Shown here piece after piece: positions 9,801-18,525 of a stretch of DNA of 64,000 bases. The first letter of the stretch is position 1. The number at the start of each line of letters is the position of its first letter. Origin of the DNA: Thraustochytrium sp. TN22 (taxonomy: Eukaryota; Sar; Bigyra; Thraustochytrida; Thraustochytriidae); NCBI GenBank assembly GCA_013306675.1, contig JABLUY010000009.1, forward strand, positions 62,001 through 126,000. Direction: 5' to 3'. The position numbers were made by a program, and so were the translations under genes. The notes under the pieces are model-generated. The model was not told the DNA's origin. It made no database searches and saw nothing but the letters and a program-made list of their open reading frames with translations.

Positions 9801-10041
9801 ACTGGTTGCGCAGCGCGCGGCTGCGCAGCAGCACGCAGAGAGTCTCGTGCAGAGCCAGGGCTCTTTGGCTGGGCAGGAGGATGTGGTCTCGGTCAGCGGC
9901 ACCCGGGACCCCGGACGCCTCCTGCAGGAACTGGACGCGTTTGGCAAGGCGCAGGTCCGCGCGGCGAAAAAGCGCAAGGCGCACGTACAGGACCAGCGCA
10001 GCAAGCTGCAGCGGCTCGTGCGCACTTTTGACGAGCTGTGA
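6823..10041 (+). CDS. SYCP2/Red1-like chromosome-axis protein candidate
   Basis: Large protein, 1072 residues from the first in-frame ATG. The frame continues open upstream to 6655 without ATG, so the true start or an upstream exon is uncertain. Residues 1-220 are a helical, armadillo-like block. About 225-360 form a beta-rich segment starting near FFPTAGLVPCRRVVLTG and continuing LSLYVNCTSLTIG; this order resembles the ARM-like plus Spt16M-like (SLD) N-terminus of SYCP2. A long disordered region follows with Lys/Asn/Asp runs, poly-Ala (about 467-486), poly-Asp/Glu and KEQQRQEQ repeats. Near 580-643 is a SAP-like helical segment (SKKTVAGLEVYARAH then WQKDDLIRALLAEL). Residues 900-1072 are a basic coiled coil. 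Known SYCP2/Red1/ASY3 proteins build meiotic chromosome axes, with the C-terminal coil binding a partner. The assignment rests on architecture, not on a database match. Confidence 0.55.
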   Translation: MEILARKDASLAEDATIEALQRVAEAARKGTGAKSASVADVLLRLAATATAADDVGSLGALFDAAEALASAMLEKPEWLDEPRKALVGVFVRIIEVLGEGGSTNLADYVGLDLMRSACYPMNDLLHAAASFFKSSRCATKLDAEHWQPARTVARLLRTVGDVPTQVQLLEFLYRTCAVDRAFRTRGLANLVRAEGVDPALLNEVHLARTQDAYIARLHASLSALHARFFPTAGLVPCRRVVLTGRSRATGEQRELAIVQDHPRLSLYVNCTSLTIGHATCEPVTILLADVSTVDSCPSQAANSHLSVRLGTPDNLPRSLHAWDSRPVGLDAVLADLADPVLLVYAAAFRVETAATLLDKALKRSDQEGSKQRKELRVSVCRKPIFVAATHTTPSYELLDASEDRDAFEKKADDKNKNKNKKQRKARASAAESAANTAIATSVAAANAGPAAAKEKQREQDDKNQRQRLAAAAAAAAAAAAATAAAAVDDDDHDEEEEEEEKHEKEKERKKRKAELAKKHKEKVAAEKLQEQQKAKEQQRQEQQKAKEQQRQEQHEEAEKQAEATGHRDGPPSVDAERNQLLTRSSLSKKTVAGLEVYARAHCASVHARFFERDNATMWYPGGKKRRWQKDDLIRALLAELDAPAKRCTTAKVSEPKDPSKDDKRRKQVCEVPEAEKKAEAGDLEAMSEGDEEATSEGDEEQVGPAASEDNEDDAALSMGLVGDDENEAIPATMGSGESAASLASLVEVAKDKAAADQGSSSGERGDAPACMLPAEPVTPPSKASRPTSANKPKVARHTPAPKAVAARTDRTTEPARSDSVGGSKDVVVVQDQATMQLLREHLKTQEAFMRRCQDQFRANESRMDQLASVLSNKGQPRSVVVEAAPAAVATSVAAAEDLAEPETAAQEQLDARDALREQDPHACDMLRLAAEALRANVQRAQHDFERERMQVARRLVRASRREQALAARRVRSLRHSLSKVVAQIRAKALDLDSLVAQRAAAQQHAESLVQSQGSLAGQEDVVSVSGTRDPGRLLQELDAFGKAQVRAAKKRKAHVQDQRSKLQRLVRTFDEL
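8221..8282. repeat. GCT/GCA trinucleotide repeat encoding poly-alanine
   Basis: In-frame GCT then GCA repeats inside the SYCP2-like gene give a poly-Ala tract, followed by GACGAC and GAG repeats encoding acidic runs. Confidence 0.9.
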
Positions 10042-10900
10042 TGCTGCTAGTGACAACCACCAAGCGAAGAACGAAGTTTTTTTCCCGTGTGCGCCCGTGT
10101 GCTTTGGCAAGACGAGGAGGACCCGTGCAGAGGCTCGTGCACACAAGGTTTGGTCGGGCTGTAATGCAGCTGATCAGGGCGTGATCATCTGCTGGTGCTC
10201 GGGTGCATTTCGTTTTCAACGAGCGTTCTTGCTGCTGCTAACGACGACCGCCAAGCGATGCATGAAGTTTTTCCGCGCTCGTTGGCGAGGCGCTCGTCTT
10301 TAAAGACCAGCGTGTTTAAAGACCAGCACTACAAGGCGCAGCTGCCGTGTTGCCAAGGACGGCAATCAAGCGATGCACGTAGGCCTTCCGCGTGTGGTAG
10401 CGGAACGCCTCTGCATTGCAAAGGCACGAAGAAAGATTTGCAAGGCGCCGACGTGGAGGCCCCTTAGGGCCAGCTTAGCGATACCGCAGCGGTCCGTGCG
10501 CATCTAATTTTCAGTTTTAAAAGTGATGTGATGTGCCGGCATCCTCTGGGTTGTTTTTCCGGGCCACGACGAGGACGAGGACCTAGCTAGGCCGCTGACT
10601 GTGAGCGAGCAAGCGTTGAAAAAAGGTTTGTCCGGGTGCTCTGGCACGACGCACACGCGCAGTGCGGGCCCGCTACAGCGGATCATGCGCTTCTTTTACG
10701 ACCTACAATGCTGCCATCCTCTCGTTCGCCGCAGCGCCGCCCTTCGCGTGCTTGCATGCCACAGTGTTGTTGGGGACTTCCTCACCGCACGTAACTTGCG
10801 AGGCTGTGCGTGCACTTGAGTCGGGCGGCGCTGGGGCCGCGCTACACAGCCGCAGCGGCCAGCCGGCACAAGCAGCGCAAGCAAACGCGAAGCGAGGATC
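10042..10900. other. intergenic with degenerate repeats
   Basis: No gene seen. Three weakly related segments near 10045-10085, 10225-10285 and 10340-10395 share a CCAAGCGATGCA-like core (ACCAAGCGAAGA, GCCAAGCGATGC, ATCAAGCGATGC) followed by pyrimidine-rich sequence. This suggests an old tandem duplication in the 3' flank of the SYCP2-like gene. GACCAGCGTGTTTAAAGACCAGCAC near 10307 contains a short direct repeat. Confidence 0.4.
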
Positions 10901-11791
10901 ATGGCGCTGGAGTCGCAGGACGCGGCGACGCGCGGCTGGGAGGCGACGTGTGAGGCGTCGTTTGGCGGGGATGAGGGCGCGCTTGCGGTGGTGGCCGCCG
11001 TGGAGCGGCTGTACGAGGGCCAGCGCGTGGGCGAGGCTGATGTGAGCGCATCGGTGGGCGAGCAGCTGCGCGCGCTGGGCTGCCAGGCGGAGGGCGGCGC
11101 GTGGACGGCGGAGACCGAGACACTGGGCGCGCTGTGGCGCGCCAAGGACGCGGCACGGCAGGGTTTCCACGCACGCAAGACCCGCGAGCGGTACACGGCG
11201 CTGTGTGGCGAGCTGGCTCGCATCCTTGACGGGCCGGCGCTGACGGCGCGCGGCAACGCGGCCCAGGAGGATGGCACGTACGAGGAGTCCGAGGCCATGG
11301 CCTCGCAGCAGCGCGAGGCGGTGCGCAGCTTTATGCAGCGGTACGGCGCGAATGTGGACTTCGCCCCTGCGGTTGCGGGCTTGCACGCAACGCTGCGCGA
11401 GCAGACCCAGCACGAGGACGTGGTCGGGTGGAGGGTGCAGGACGCGGCGCTGGCGGAGCGCGGGCTGGACTTTAGCAAGGACGTGCTGCAGCTCCTGCTG
11501 GTGGACCTGCGGTGCCGGCTGCAGGGCGAGCGCGCCGCGGCGGACGACCCGCAGCAGGAGCGCGTCTTTGCGCTGGACGAGCAGCTCTCGGACCGGCGTA
11601 TTGAGCGTCTCATGGCGCTCTTCCCGAGCGCCTCGACCACGGGCGGCCGCAAGCGCGTGGCGCAGTCCGGCTCGCCGGCCGTCGACCTGGAGCCGCCGCG
11701 CAAGCGCGTCAACCGAGACGGCGGTCGCGACGCGGCCTGCCCGCAGGACTCGATTCTGCACGGCGTGCTGAGTCGCTGCGTCCTTCTCTGA
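10901..11791 (+). CDS. hypothetical helical protein with C-terminal basic nuclear-type motif
   Basis: Complete frame of 296 residues with strong G/C third positions like its neighbours. I do not recognise a family. Predicted helices include a segment around residues 190-210 (FSKDVLQLLLVDLRCRLQ) and a second near 225-240 (DEQLSDRRIERLMALFPS). The C-terminal part holds two basic clusters about 18 residues apart (GGRKRV and EPPRKRVNR), which look like a bipartite nuclear localisation signal. No signal peptide or membrane segment. The gene is convergent with the membrane-protein gene at 12146-12949, and its stop codon lies two bases before a 32-bp hairpin repeat array. A nuclear role is inferred only. 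Confidence 0.7.
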   Translation: MALESQDAATRGWEATCEASFGGDEGALAVVAAVERLYEGQRVGEADVSASVGEQLRALGCQAEGGAWTAETETLGALWRAKDAARQGFHARKTRERYTALCGELARILDGPALTARGNAAQEDGTYEESEAMASQQREAVRSFMQRYGANVDFAPAVAGLHATLREQTQHEDVVGWRVQDAALAERGLDFSKDVLQLLLVDLRCRLQGERAAADDPQQERVFALDEQLSDRRIERLMALFPSASTTGGRKRVAQSGSPAVDLEPPRKRVNRDGGRDAACPQDSILHGVLSRCVLL

Positions 11792-11793
11792 GT

Positions 11794-11953
11794 ATGCTTG
11801 AGCGTGCGACGGGAAGCGCGTCGCAATGCTTGAGCGTGCGACGGGAAGCGCGTCGCAATGCTTGAGCGTGCGACGGGAAGCGCGTCGCAATGCTTGAGCG
11901 TGCGACGGGAAGCGCGTCGCAATGCTTGCGCGTGCGACGGGAAGCGCGTCGCA
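11794..11953. repeat. five tandem copies of a 32-bp hairpin-forming unit
   Basis: Five head-to-tail 32-bp units, the first four identical and the fifth differing by one base. Each contains the perfect inverted repeat TGCGACG / CGTCGCA separated by 7 bases (GGAAGCG), so each can form a 7-bp stem and loop in DNA or RNA. The array starts right after the stop codon of the upstream gene and would lie in its 3' UTR. Confidence 0.95.
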
Positions 11954-12145
11954 AGCGAGGACACATGTGCCATAACGGAGCATCGAGAAACCAACAAATG
12001 CACGCGAAAAGACAGCAGGGAATTCTATCGAGAAGTAAATTAGTGGTGGTAGCTAACAATCTATCGTACGGGTGACGGAGTGACGGAAATCAGAACAAAA
12101 GAGGGGGGGGGAGGAAGTCTCAGTGTGCGTGCGAGCATGAAGTAT
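11954..12145. other. short convergent intergenic stretch
   Basis: Space between the hairpin array and the end of the convergent membrane-protein gene. It is AT-richer than its surroundings and has a G-run at about 12102-12111. No gene seen. Confidence 0.5.
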
Positions 12146-12949
12146 TTACAGGAGCACTTCCTCGTGGTCACCGACCTCGTGCAGAGGGTCATCGTGGTCA
12201 TCCTCGCCGCCGCCAAAAGGCGAGAAGCGGCCGAGAATGAAGCGTCCGGCCAGCAGACTGCCGAGAGCCACGACAAGACCGCCCTCCACACGGCGCTCAC
12301 GCAGCGCAAAGGCAGCGCAACCGCCCAACACGACGGCTACCCACGGCAGGCTGGGCAGCGGCGACCCGCTGCTGCGGCGCGAGCGCGAGCGCGAGCGCGA
12401 GCGCGAGCGCGAGCGCTGGTGCTGGGCCCGCACCGGGGCCTCGGCAAGCTTGGCGCTCGAGGCGTCCGCTGCCGGCGAGAGAGAGCCAGGCGCGCTTGAC
12501 AGCAAGGTGACCGAAGACCCGGTCGAGGTCCAGCTGGCCTTGCGGTTCAGGAAACCGACCTCGTCGTCCTCGCCCTCGACGTCGTCCGCGGCGCCCACGA
12601 AGAAGAGGCCGTCGGTGTCCTCGCCAGCCTCGGGGAGGTCGCCGGCATGATGCGTGTGGTCAACCGCCGTGAAGAAGTCCCAGTCTGAGGTCTTGTGCAG
12701 CTGCTCGCTCGAGGCGCTGGGCAGCATGCCCATGAGCGAGGCGACCCTGAGCTCGCGCGCGCCGCGGCGCCGCCTGCCGCTCGCGTGCCGCTGCAGCGCC
12801 CTGGCCTGCGCCTGCTTGTCCTCCCCGCCGTGGTGGTGGTGGTGGTGAGCATGGTGGTGGTGATGATGATGGTTGCTGTGATGCGGGTGGACGACATGCC
12901 CGTGGTGCCGGCCCTGCTGCGCCGCCGCGGCGCGCAGCGCCACCGGCAT
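12146..12949 (-). CDS. His-rich, RS-repeat membrane protein, hypothetical
   Basis: Predicted 267-residue protein from MPVALRAAAAQQ. Order of parts: a very His-rich tract (about 15-40), a basic segment, an acidic middle (GEDTDGLFF, DDVEGEDDEVGF), a Ser-rich region, an Arg-Ser dipeptide run encoded by a GAGCGC hexanucleotide repeat (12377-12416), then two hydrophobic segments (LPWVAVVLGGCAAFAL and GLVVALGSLLAGRFIL) and an acidic His-containing tail ending EVLL. The frame is open to an ATG at 13051, but that extension would translate a GCAG microsatellite into LPAC repeats, so 12949 is preferred. The His-rich tract might bind metal. No family recognised; probably a membrane protein with a hairpin of two TM helices. 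Confidence 0.65.
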   Translation of the reverse strand: MPVALRAAAAQQGRHHGHVVHPHHSNHHHHHHHAHHHHHHGGEDKQAQARALQRHASGRRRRGARELRVASLMGMLPSASSEQLHKTSDWDFFTAVDHTHHAGDLPEAGEDTDGLFFVGAADDVEGEDDEVGFLNRKASWTSTGSSVTLLSSAPGSLSPAADASSAKLAEAPVRAQHQRSRSRSRSRSRSRRSSGSPLPSLPWVAVVLGGCAAFALRERRVEGGLVVALGSLLAGRFILGRFSPFGGGEDDHDDPLHEVGDHEEVLL

Positions 12950-12985
12950 GCTCGCTCGCTCCCTGGCTGGCTCGGCTGGCTGGCT

Positions 12986-13025
<40 letters not shown>

Positions 13026-14133
13026 CCGGCCGGCTCGCCCGCGCTCGCCACCCGCCACCGCTCAAACCAGTTCTGCTCGTACCTGCCGGCGCTCGTGCGT
13101 GCCTGACGTCAACACGGGACGCGGGCCCGGCGCGGGGGGCGCCGCGCGAGTCGCCGCGCCCTGGTGTCCGGCGCCGCCTGCTCGCGCGCGGCGCCCGCGG
13201 CGCCCGGGCTCCGCGCCGCGCGCGCGCTGCCCCCCGTAATCGCTTTCACGCGCCCACGCGCGCCCTGCCGGCGAACCGCGCCCTCCCTGCCTGCCGCCGC
13301 CGCGCCGCGCCCGCTGCTCAGCGGCTGCTGACTCGCAGCGCTGATGAAGCGCCGCCACCGGCACCGGCACCGCCGCGCGCCGGCCGGCACGGGTCGCGGC
13401 ACGAGCGCTCGGCGCCAAGGACGAGTCCGAGTCCGAGTCCGAGTCCGAGCGTCGAGGCGAGAGCGCGGCTCGGCTGGCTGGTCCGCCCGGGCTGAGGCGG
13501 CGCCGGCCGGCAGCCTGGGCCCGCGGCCGCGCGGCGGGACTCGGCTCGACAGATAGTGAAGTTGAGGCTGGCCATGGCTGGCCAGGATGGCCGGGATGAC
13601 GTCAACCGCGGCCGCGATGTGTTTTGCTTGCGCCAGGTTAGCGCCAACAAGCCTGCGCGCGGCGAGTCTCGAGAAGCCCGCCTTCATCACAGGCCCAAGC
13701 TGACCGCGAGCTCAGGGCCTCGCGGCCGAGCGCGGTCATCGATGTCCGTGGCCTCTCTCTGCCCGGATGAAGAACGTCAAGCCTGGCAGCCTGTGGCAGG
13801 CAGAGAGGCAGACGACCGCCGTGCGACCGCGCTCGACCGCCCCGCAGTTCTTCGCGGCTCCGTGGCTCACGATAACGGCGCCGCCAACCGAGCCGCGAAG
13901 GCGCCACGGCAGGCGGACAGCAGACTGAGCAGAGAAGCTGGCCGCTTGCGCCTTGCGCGGCTCGTGCACGGCGTGCCGGGACGAACCTCGGAGTCTTGCT
14001 CTGACTCCATCTTGGTGATGATTAATCTGGAGCTGGATCGTGGGTGGGGTCACGACGACCCTGGCTCTGACACGCGCCTCCCTTATATGGACCCTGTCGC
14101 ACCGGAGCATCACCTCGTAAATTAGCGAGGCCC
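12950..14133. other. intergenic, microsatellite-bearing
   Basis: Contains a GCAG array (12986-13025), a GAGTCC array (13423-13450) and very GC-rich sequence to about 13550. From 13560 to 14125 the base composition is more even. Open frames exist in several phases, but none has a recognisable protein pattern. TTATATGG at 14092-14099, about 40 bp before the first tRNA gene, is a possible TATA-like element. Confidence 0.5.
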
Positions 14134-14205
14134 GGCCGAGTAACTCAGTGGTAGAGTGTGCGCTTCACACGCGTGAAGTCGGGGGATCGTAACCCCCCTT
14201 GGTCA
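14134..14205 (+). tRNA. tRNA-Val (CAC), copy 1
   Basis: 72-nt cloverleaf without intron. Acceptor GGCCGAG pairs with CTTGGTC (two G-T pairs), discriminator A. D arm ACTC/GAGT, anticodon stem TGCGC/GCGTG with loop TTCACAC (anticodon CAC), variable AAGTC, T stem GGGGG/CCCCC. A run of nine T follows at 14207, a good Pol III terminator. The T-loop is ATCGTAA instead of the usual TTCRANY, so positions 54 and 58 are swapped (A54, T58), which also weakens the B box. Three identical copies argue for function. Confidence 0.8.
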
Positions 14206-14488
14206 GTTTTTTTTTCAACTTGGACATGTATGTTCCCCGGGTTCCTATTGGCCTTTCGTGCTCTCGTTCAAGTTCAATTCGTCTTTCTTTGGGCTTTGGA
14301 GCTCTTCCTCGGTCTTCTCAGTCCTTGGAACTGCGTTTTTACCGATGAAGCAAGAATGCCCCCTTTCTCGCAGCTGACGAAGCAAGAATGCCTCTTTTTC
14401 GCAGGTGCTTGCTTTGGCTGACGGTGGAAGGCGACAAAACCGAGAGCAGGCATGATCTTCGGCAAGCGGTTTTCTGCTTGCAAACCTT
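14206..14488. other. spacer between tRNA copies 1 and 2
   Basis: AT-richer spacer. It contains an imperfect 30-bp direct repeat (about 14343-14372 and 14374-14404) built on GAAGCAAGAATGCC followed by a pyrimidine run and CGCAG, plus a TTCAAGTTCAATTC word at 14267-14280. No gene seen. Confidence 0.5.
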
Positions 14489-14560
14489 GGCCGAGTAACT
14501 CAGTGGTAGAGTGTGCGCTTCACACGCGTGAAGTCGGGGGATCGTAACCCCCCTTGGTCA
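14489..14560 (+). tRNA. tRNA-Val (CAC), copy 2
   Basis: Identical in sequence to the tRNA at 14134-14205, including the A54/T58 T-loop. A T run follows from 14565. Flanks differ from copy 1, so only the tRNA-sized block is conserved. Confidence 0.8.
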
Positions 14561-14850
14561 ATCATTTTTTTTTTCTTCAAATGGCTGGCAGCGGCAGGCA
14601 GCCAGCCTTCTGACGCATGCAGCACAGCGCGATCGAAGGCCGCAAGCGCCGCAAAGTGCCAAAGAACCCCGCAAAAATATTCATCGTGACAGTGAGTGTT
14701 TATTTTTGCGCTCTCCGAGGCACGCATGATTCGGAGGGCCTCGTTGGCTCACTGACCAGTGAGCACCAAACACGACCACTGGCCATACCAAGCGGCCCAT
14801 ACAAAAAAATCGAGGAACACGGGGAACGTTCGCATGAGGAGAAAAAAAAT
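14561..14850. other. spacer between tRNA copies 2 and 3
   Basis: Low-GC for this window, without a recognisable gene. It separates two tRNA genes that face each other, so their T-run terminators lie at its two ends. Confidence 0.5.
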
Positions 14851-14922
14851 TGACCAAGGGGGGTTACGATCCCCCGACTTCACGCGTGTGAAGCGCACAC
14901 TCTACCACTGAGTTACTCGGCC
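14851..14922 (-). tRNA. tRNA-Val (CAC), copy 3, inverted
   Basis: Third identical copy, on the minus strand and facing copies 1 and 2. The A run at 14842-14849 on the plus strand reads as the T-run terminator. Copies 2 and 3 form an inverted repeat with a 290-bp spacer. Confidence 0.8.
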
Positions 14923-15555
14923 GAATTTCGCAAGCAGAAGCTGCTTGTGACTGTTCATGTTAGTCCTGTCAGGTTTGACGCTGATATCGATTTTGCAGTA
15001 GGTTTCTTCTCGGGGCGCGCCACGAGCTAGCTAGTAGTTAGGAGACCGTATCGGAGCGGTGTCTTGGCTGTGCGCTCCTACTTGCAGAGTCAACTCTTGC
15101 AGCGCTTCTTGCTTCCACGATCAGTCAGTCTGATTCAGTCACTCATTCACTGCAGCGCAGGAGGCCATGTGATCGGCGGGCGGGCAGTTCGACTCGATGC
15201 ACTGATGCAGTGCTGTGCGGGCGCGGGCTCCACATCGAGATCAGCCCCGTTCTCGGCCGAGCACGGGCAGGCGCAAGTGAACTACTCCGGACTCCGGAGT
15301 AGTCTCCAGCTGTCTAAGAACTTGAAGGCATCTCTCCTTTCTCCGCCGCCAACCGCTGGCCGCTGTTGGTGCGGCCAGTGGGCTCCTGGGCGGGCTGCGC
15401 AGTGCAGAGGCCTCCTCACTGTCCCTCATCAAGCTGGCGCCGGCAGGGCGAAGTGGTGAAACGGCCGTGCCGGAGCAGCGGCGCCCCGGCGGCCGTCGTC
15501 GGCGCGACTCGGGCGAGACCGCGGCGGCGAGGGCGCTTGGCGCAGAGCTCGAACC
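14923..15555. other. upstream region of the Hook-like gene
   Basis: No gene seen. Contains GAGCTAGCTAGTAGTTAG at 15025-15042 and a CTCCGGACTCCGGAGTAG palindromic segment near 15285-15302. GC content rises toward the ATG at 15556. Confidence 0.4.
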
Positions 15556-18525
15556 ATGTCTCGCGCACGCGGGCTGCTGGACTGGGTGAGCGTGGTCTCC
15601 GGGCGCGACTGCGAGCGCCTGGAGGACCTGCGCGATGGCCGCGTCCTCGTGGAGGTGCTTCGTGAGGTGTAGGTGGGACGCGAGGAAGGGATGGATGGAT
15701 GAAAGCTGGTGCTGGCGCTGGCGCTGGCGCTGGCGCTGGCGCTGGCGCTGGCGCTGGTGCTGCTCGTGCTCAGACCAACTGATTGACTGACGCTCGCTCA
15801 CGTGTTTGCTTGCTTGCTTGCGTGCTTGGAAAAATGCAGGAGCGGCGAGGATGAAGAGGTGGGCGGGCTGACGGCGTCGCTGGAGGGTGTCTTGCACCGC
15901 GTGGGGCGGCTGCTGGCGCTGCCGGCCGAGAGCCAACGGCGCGAGCGGTTCGAGAGCGAAGCCGACGAGGTGGCCTCGGCGGTGCAGCTCGTGCTCGGAT
16001 ATGCGGTGCAAGGGCCGCGGCGCGAGGCAAGCGTGGCGCAAATTATGGAGCTGGACGGGGAGACGCAGCACCTTCTGATGCTAGAGGTGGACGCGGCACT
16101 GAAGCGCATCGCGGCGGCCAAGGCGACGCCGCCGGTGGCCTCGCCCTTCCCCAAACACGCGTCGGCGTCGGCGGCGTCGGCGGCAACACCGGCCACCGGA
16201 GTCCGGCGCGGGCGCGGAAGAAGCAGCGACGGTCGACGCCTGCAGCAAGAGAACGACGAGCTGCAGAAGCGCGTGGACGACCAGGAGTCGGAGCTGGCAC
16301 GCGTGCGGCACGAAGCGCGCGAGGAGCTAAGGCGGCGCGAGCTGGAGCTGGAGGCCGCGCACCAGGAGACGCAGGCGGCGCTGAGCGCGCGCGTGGAGGC
16401 ACGCGACGCGCAGCTGGCCCAGGTACAGACGGCGCTGGAAGAGGAGCGACGGCGCGCCGCCGAGGCCGAGGCCCTGCGCGACCAGGTAGAGCTCCTGGCC
16501 GCCCAGGCCAAGGACGCAGCGCGCAAGGACGCGGCGCTGGCCAAGCTGCGCGAGCGGCTGGACGCGGCGGCCGGGCAGGCGCAGCGCGTGGCGGAGCTGG
16601 AGGAGGCCAACGAGAGGCTCGTGGCCAAGCAGCTGGACGCCGAGGCACGCGCGCAAGCCGCCGCCAAGCTGCGCACCGAGCTGCAAGCCGCCAAAGCCGC
16701 CCTTGTCGAGCACCAGATGCGCACCAGCGACCTCGAGGCGCTCATTCAGGACCGCGACGCGGAGCTCGAGGCACTGCGCACCGACTGCTCCTCGCTCCTC
16801 CGCCAGCACAAGCAGACGCTCCTGGACGCCGACGTACGCTCTGGCGCCGTCGACGCTGCGGACGACGACGCCGCTACGGCCATGCAGGACGCGAGCGCCC
16901 TCGGCATCTCGGAGTTGAACCCCGCGGTGCGCGAGGAGCTCGAGACGCTGCGCACCGAGACCAAGCGCCTGCGCGAGGAGCTCGCCGCGCACTCCGAGGA
17001 GAGCCTCGCCAAGCTGCGCGTCGACGCCGACTCGCTGCGCCAGCTCAACGAGCGCCTGCAGCATGACCTGCGCGAGGCCACGCGCCGCGGTGACCGCTGG
17101 GAGGCCGAGGCCCACACGCTCGAGGGCCGTGTGCAGACCATGGAGCGCGACGCGCAGGATACCGCGGACCGCCACGAGCAGGAGCTCGCGCGCCTTACCG
17201 ACGAGGCGTGCGACGCCGCGGCGCGCCACGCGGACGAGGTCGCCGAAATGACGGCGCAGGCCGAGGCCGAGGCCACAGATGCTGCCAACCGCCACGCCGC
17301 AGATCTCGCCCGCCTCGCCGCGGCCGCCGAGGCCGCCGCGGAGGAGGCCGCCGCACTCCACGAGGAGGAGCTCGAACGCATGCGCGCCGCCGCGGCCGAC
17401 GCCGCCGCAAGCCACACCGAGGAGCTCGAGCGCCTGGGCGACGAGGCCAAGGAGGACGCCGCGCGCCACGATCTTGCGCTCTCGCGCCTGGCCGACGAGA
17501 TGGAGAACGAGCGTGCGGCCGCCATGCTCGTGGAGCAGTCTTGCCACGAGGCGCTGCGCCAGGCGTGGGAGGAGGACAAGGCCGCGCTCCTCGCCGACAT
17601 CCGCGAGTACAAGGCGAGCCACTCCGCCAGCAACGACCAGCTGCGCGCCGAGCAGGACCGCCTCTCCTCGCTCGAGCAGACGCTCGCCGAAACGCTCGCG
17701 GCCAGCGAGGCGCGCGAGGCCGCGCTCCAGGCGACCATTGAGCAGGGCAAGCTGCGCCTCAACAAGGAGCACGACCGCGCCAGCGCTGCCGAGAAGCAGT
17801 GCGAGGCATACCGCCTCAAGGCTGGCGAGCTCTCCTACACCAACAACCAGCTACGTCGCCAGCTCAAGTCAGTCCAGGTGCAGCAGCGCTCCTCCTCGGG
17901 CGCCGGCTCGGACGACGCAACGCCGGCGTCCGAGGACCTCCTGGCCGGCATCAAGCGTCTCGCCGCGCAGAACGAGAAGCTGCTCGAGGACAACGAGCGC
18001 CTGCGCAACCGACTCGCGACCTCGCCCACCAAGCGGCCGCTCGCGGCGTCCGCCGGCAAGGGTGTCACCGAAATGGTGCGCAACTACGAGACCGAGATTC
18101 AGCACCTGCGCAAAGAGATGCACATGCTCACGATGTGGCGCACCAGCGAGCTCATGGCGCGCAAGGAGGCCGAGAACCGCCTGCAAAAGTTGCAAAAGAC
18201 CGTCGATGACCTCGACGGCGAGAACACCAGCTTGCGCCTCAAGCTCGAGCGATCGCGCGCCGCCGCGCCCTACGCCGGCGTCGAGAATACCCATGCCAAC
18301 CGCGCAGCTGCCTCCTCCAAGCCGGCCGCCAGCGCTAGCCCACGCAAGCGGGCGTCGCATGCCCGCACCAGCTCCAAGGACTCTGCTGCGGCCATGGAGC
18401 ACAAGGCCGACGCCTCGCCGCCCCCGGCGCCGGCATCGACGTCGCCAATGCGACGCAAGGCCGCGGCTGCTACGCCAGAAGCACAGCTCGACGAGAATGG
18501 CCAGGAAAAGTGTAACCAGCAATGA
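15556..18525 (+). CDS. Hook-like cytoskeletal adaptor (HOOK domain plus long coiled coil), one intron
   Basis: Two exons: 15556-15668 and 15840-18525, giving about 932 residues. Exon 1 encodes MSRARGLLDWVSVVSG followed by CERLEDLRDGRVLVEVL, the start of a HOOK/calponin-like domain. The frame then hits a stop, and a GTAGGT donor at 15669 with acceptor TGCAG ending at 15839 restores it. Exon 2 continues with the domain's diagnostic end, VQLVLGYAVQGPRREAS and IMELDGETQHLLMLEV, which parallels the LILGCAV / IMTLEESVQH pattern of Hook proteins. The rest is an almost uninterrupted coiled coil, ending in a Ser/Ala/Pro-rich tail. Hook proteins link cargo to dynein or kinesin on microtubules; that role is inferred from the family. 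The HOOK domain looks shorter than in animals. The gene is convergent with the CEP112-like gene. Confidence 0.85.
15669..15839 (+). other. spliceosomal intron with a hexanucleotide repeat
   Basis: Starts GTAGGT and ends TGCAG. It contains about eight copies of GCTGGC (15711-15756). Removing these 171 bp joins the two halves of the HOOK domain in frame (codon GTG split after the second base). Confidence 0.8.

Noticed and set aside
11794-11953. CRISPR-like array
   Set aside because: Units are contiguous 32-bp tandem repeats with no variable spacers, in a eukaryotic 3' UTR context.
12950-13051. N-terminal extension of the membrane protein gene to the upstream ATG
   Set aside because: It would translate a GCAG microsatellite as LPAC repeats; the ATG at 12949 gives a more plausible protein.
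14134-14922. Possibility that the three tRNA-like blocks are a tRNA-derived SINE
   Set aside because: Similarity stops at the tRNA ends, flanks differ, there is no shared tail, and T-run terminators follow each copy.
16327-17772. Minus-strand frame of 481 codons over the Hook-like coiled coil
   Set aside because: Antisense shadow of a biased coiled-coil gene; Leu/Gly/Arg composition only.
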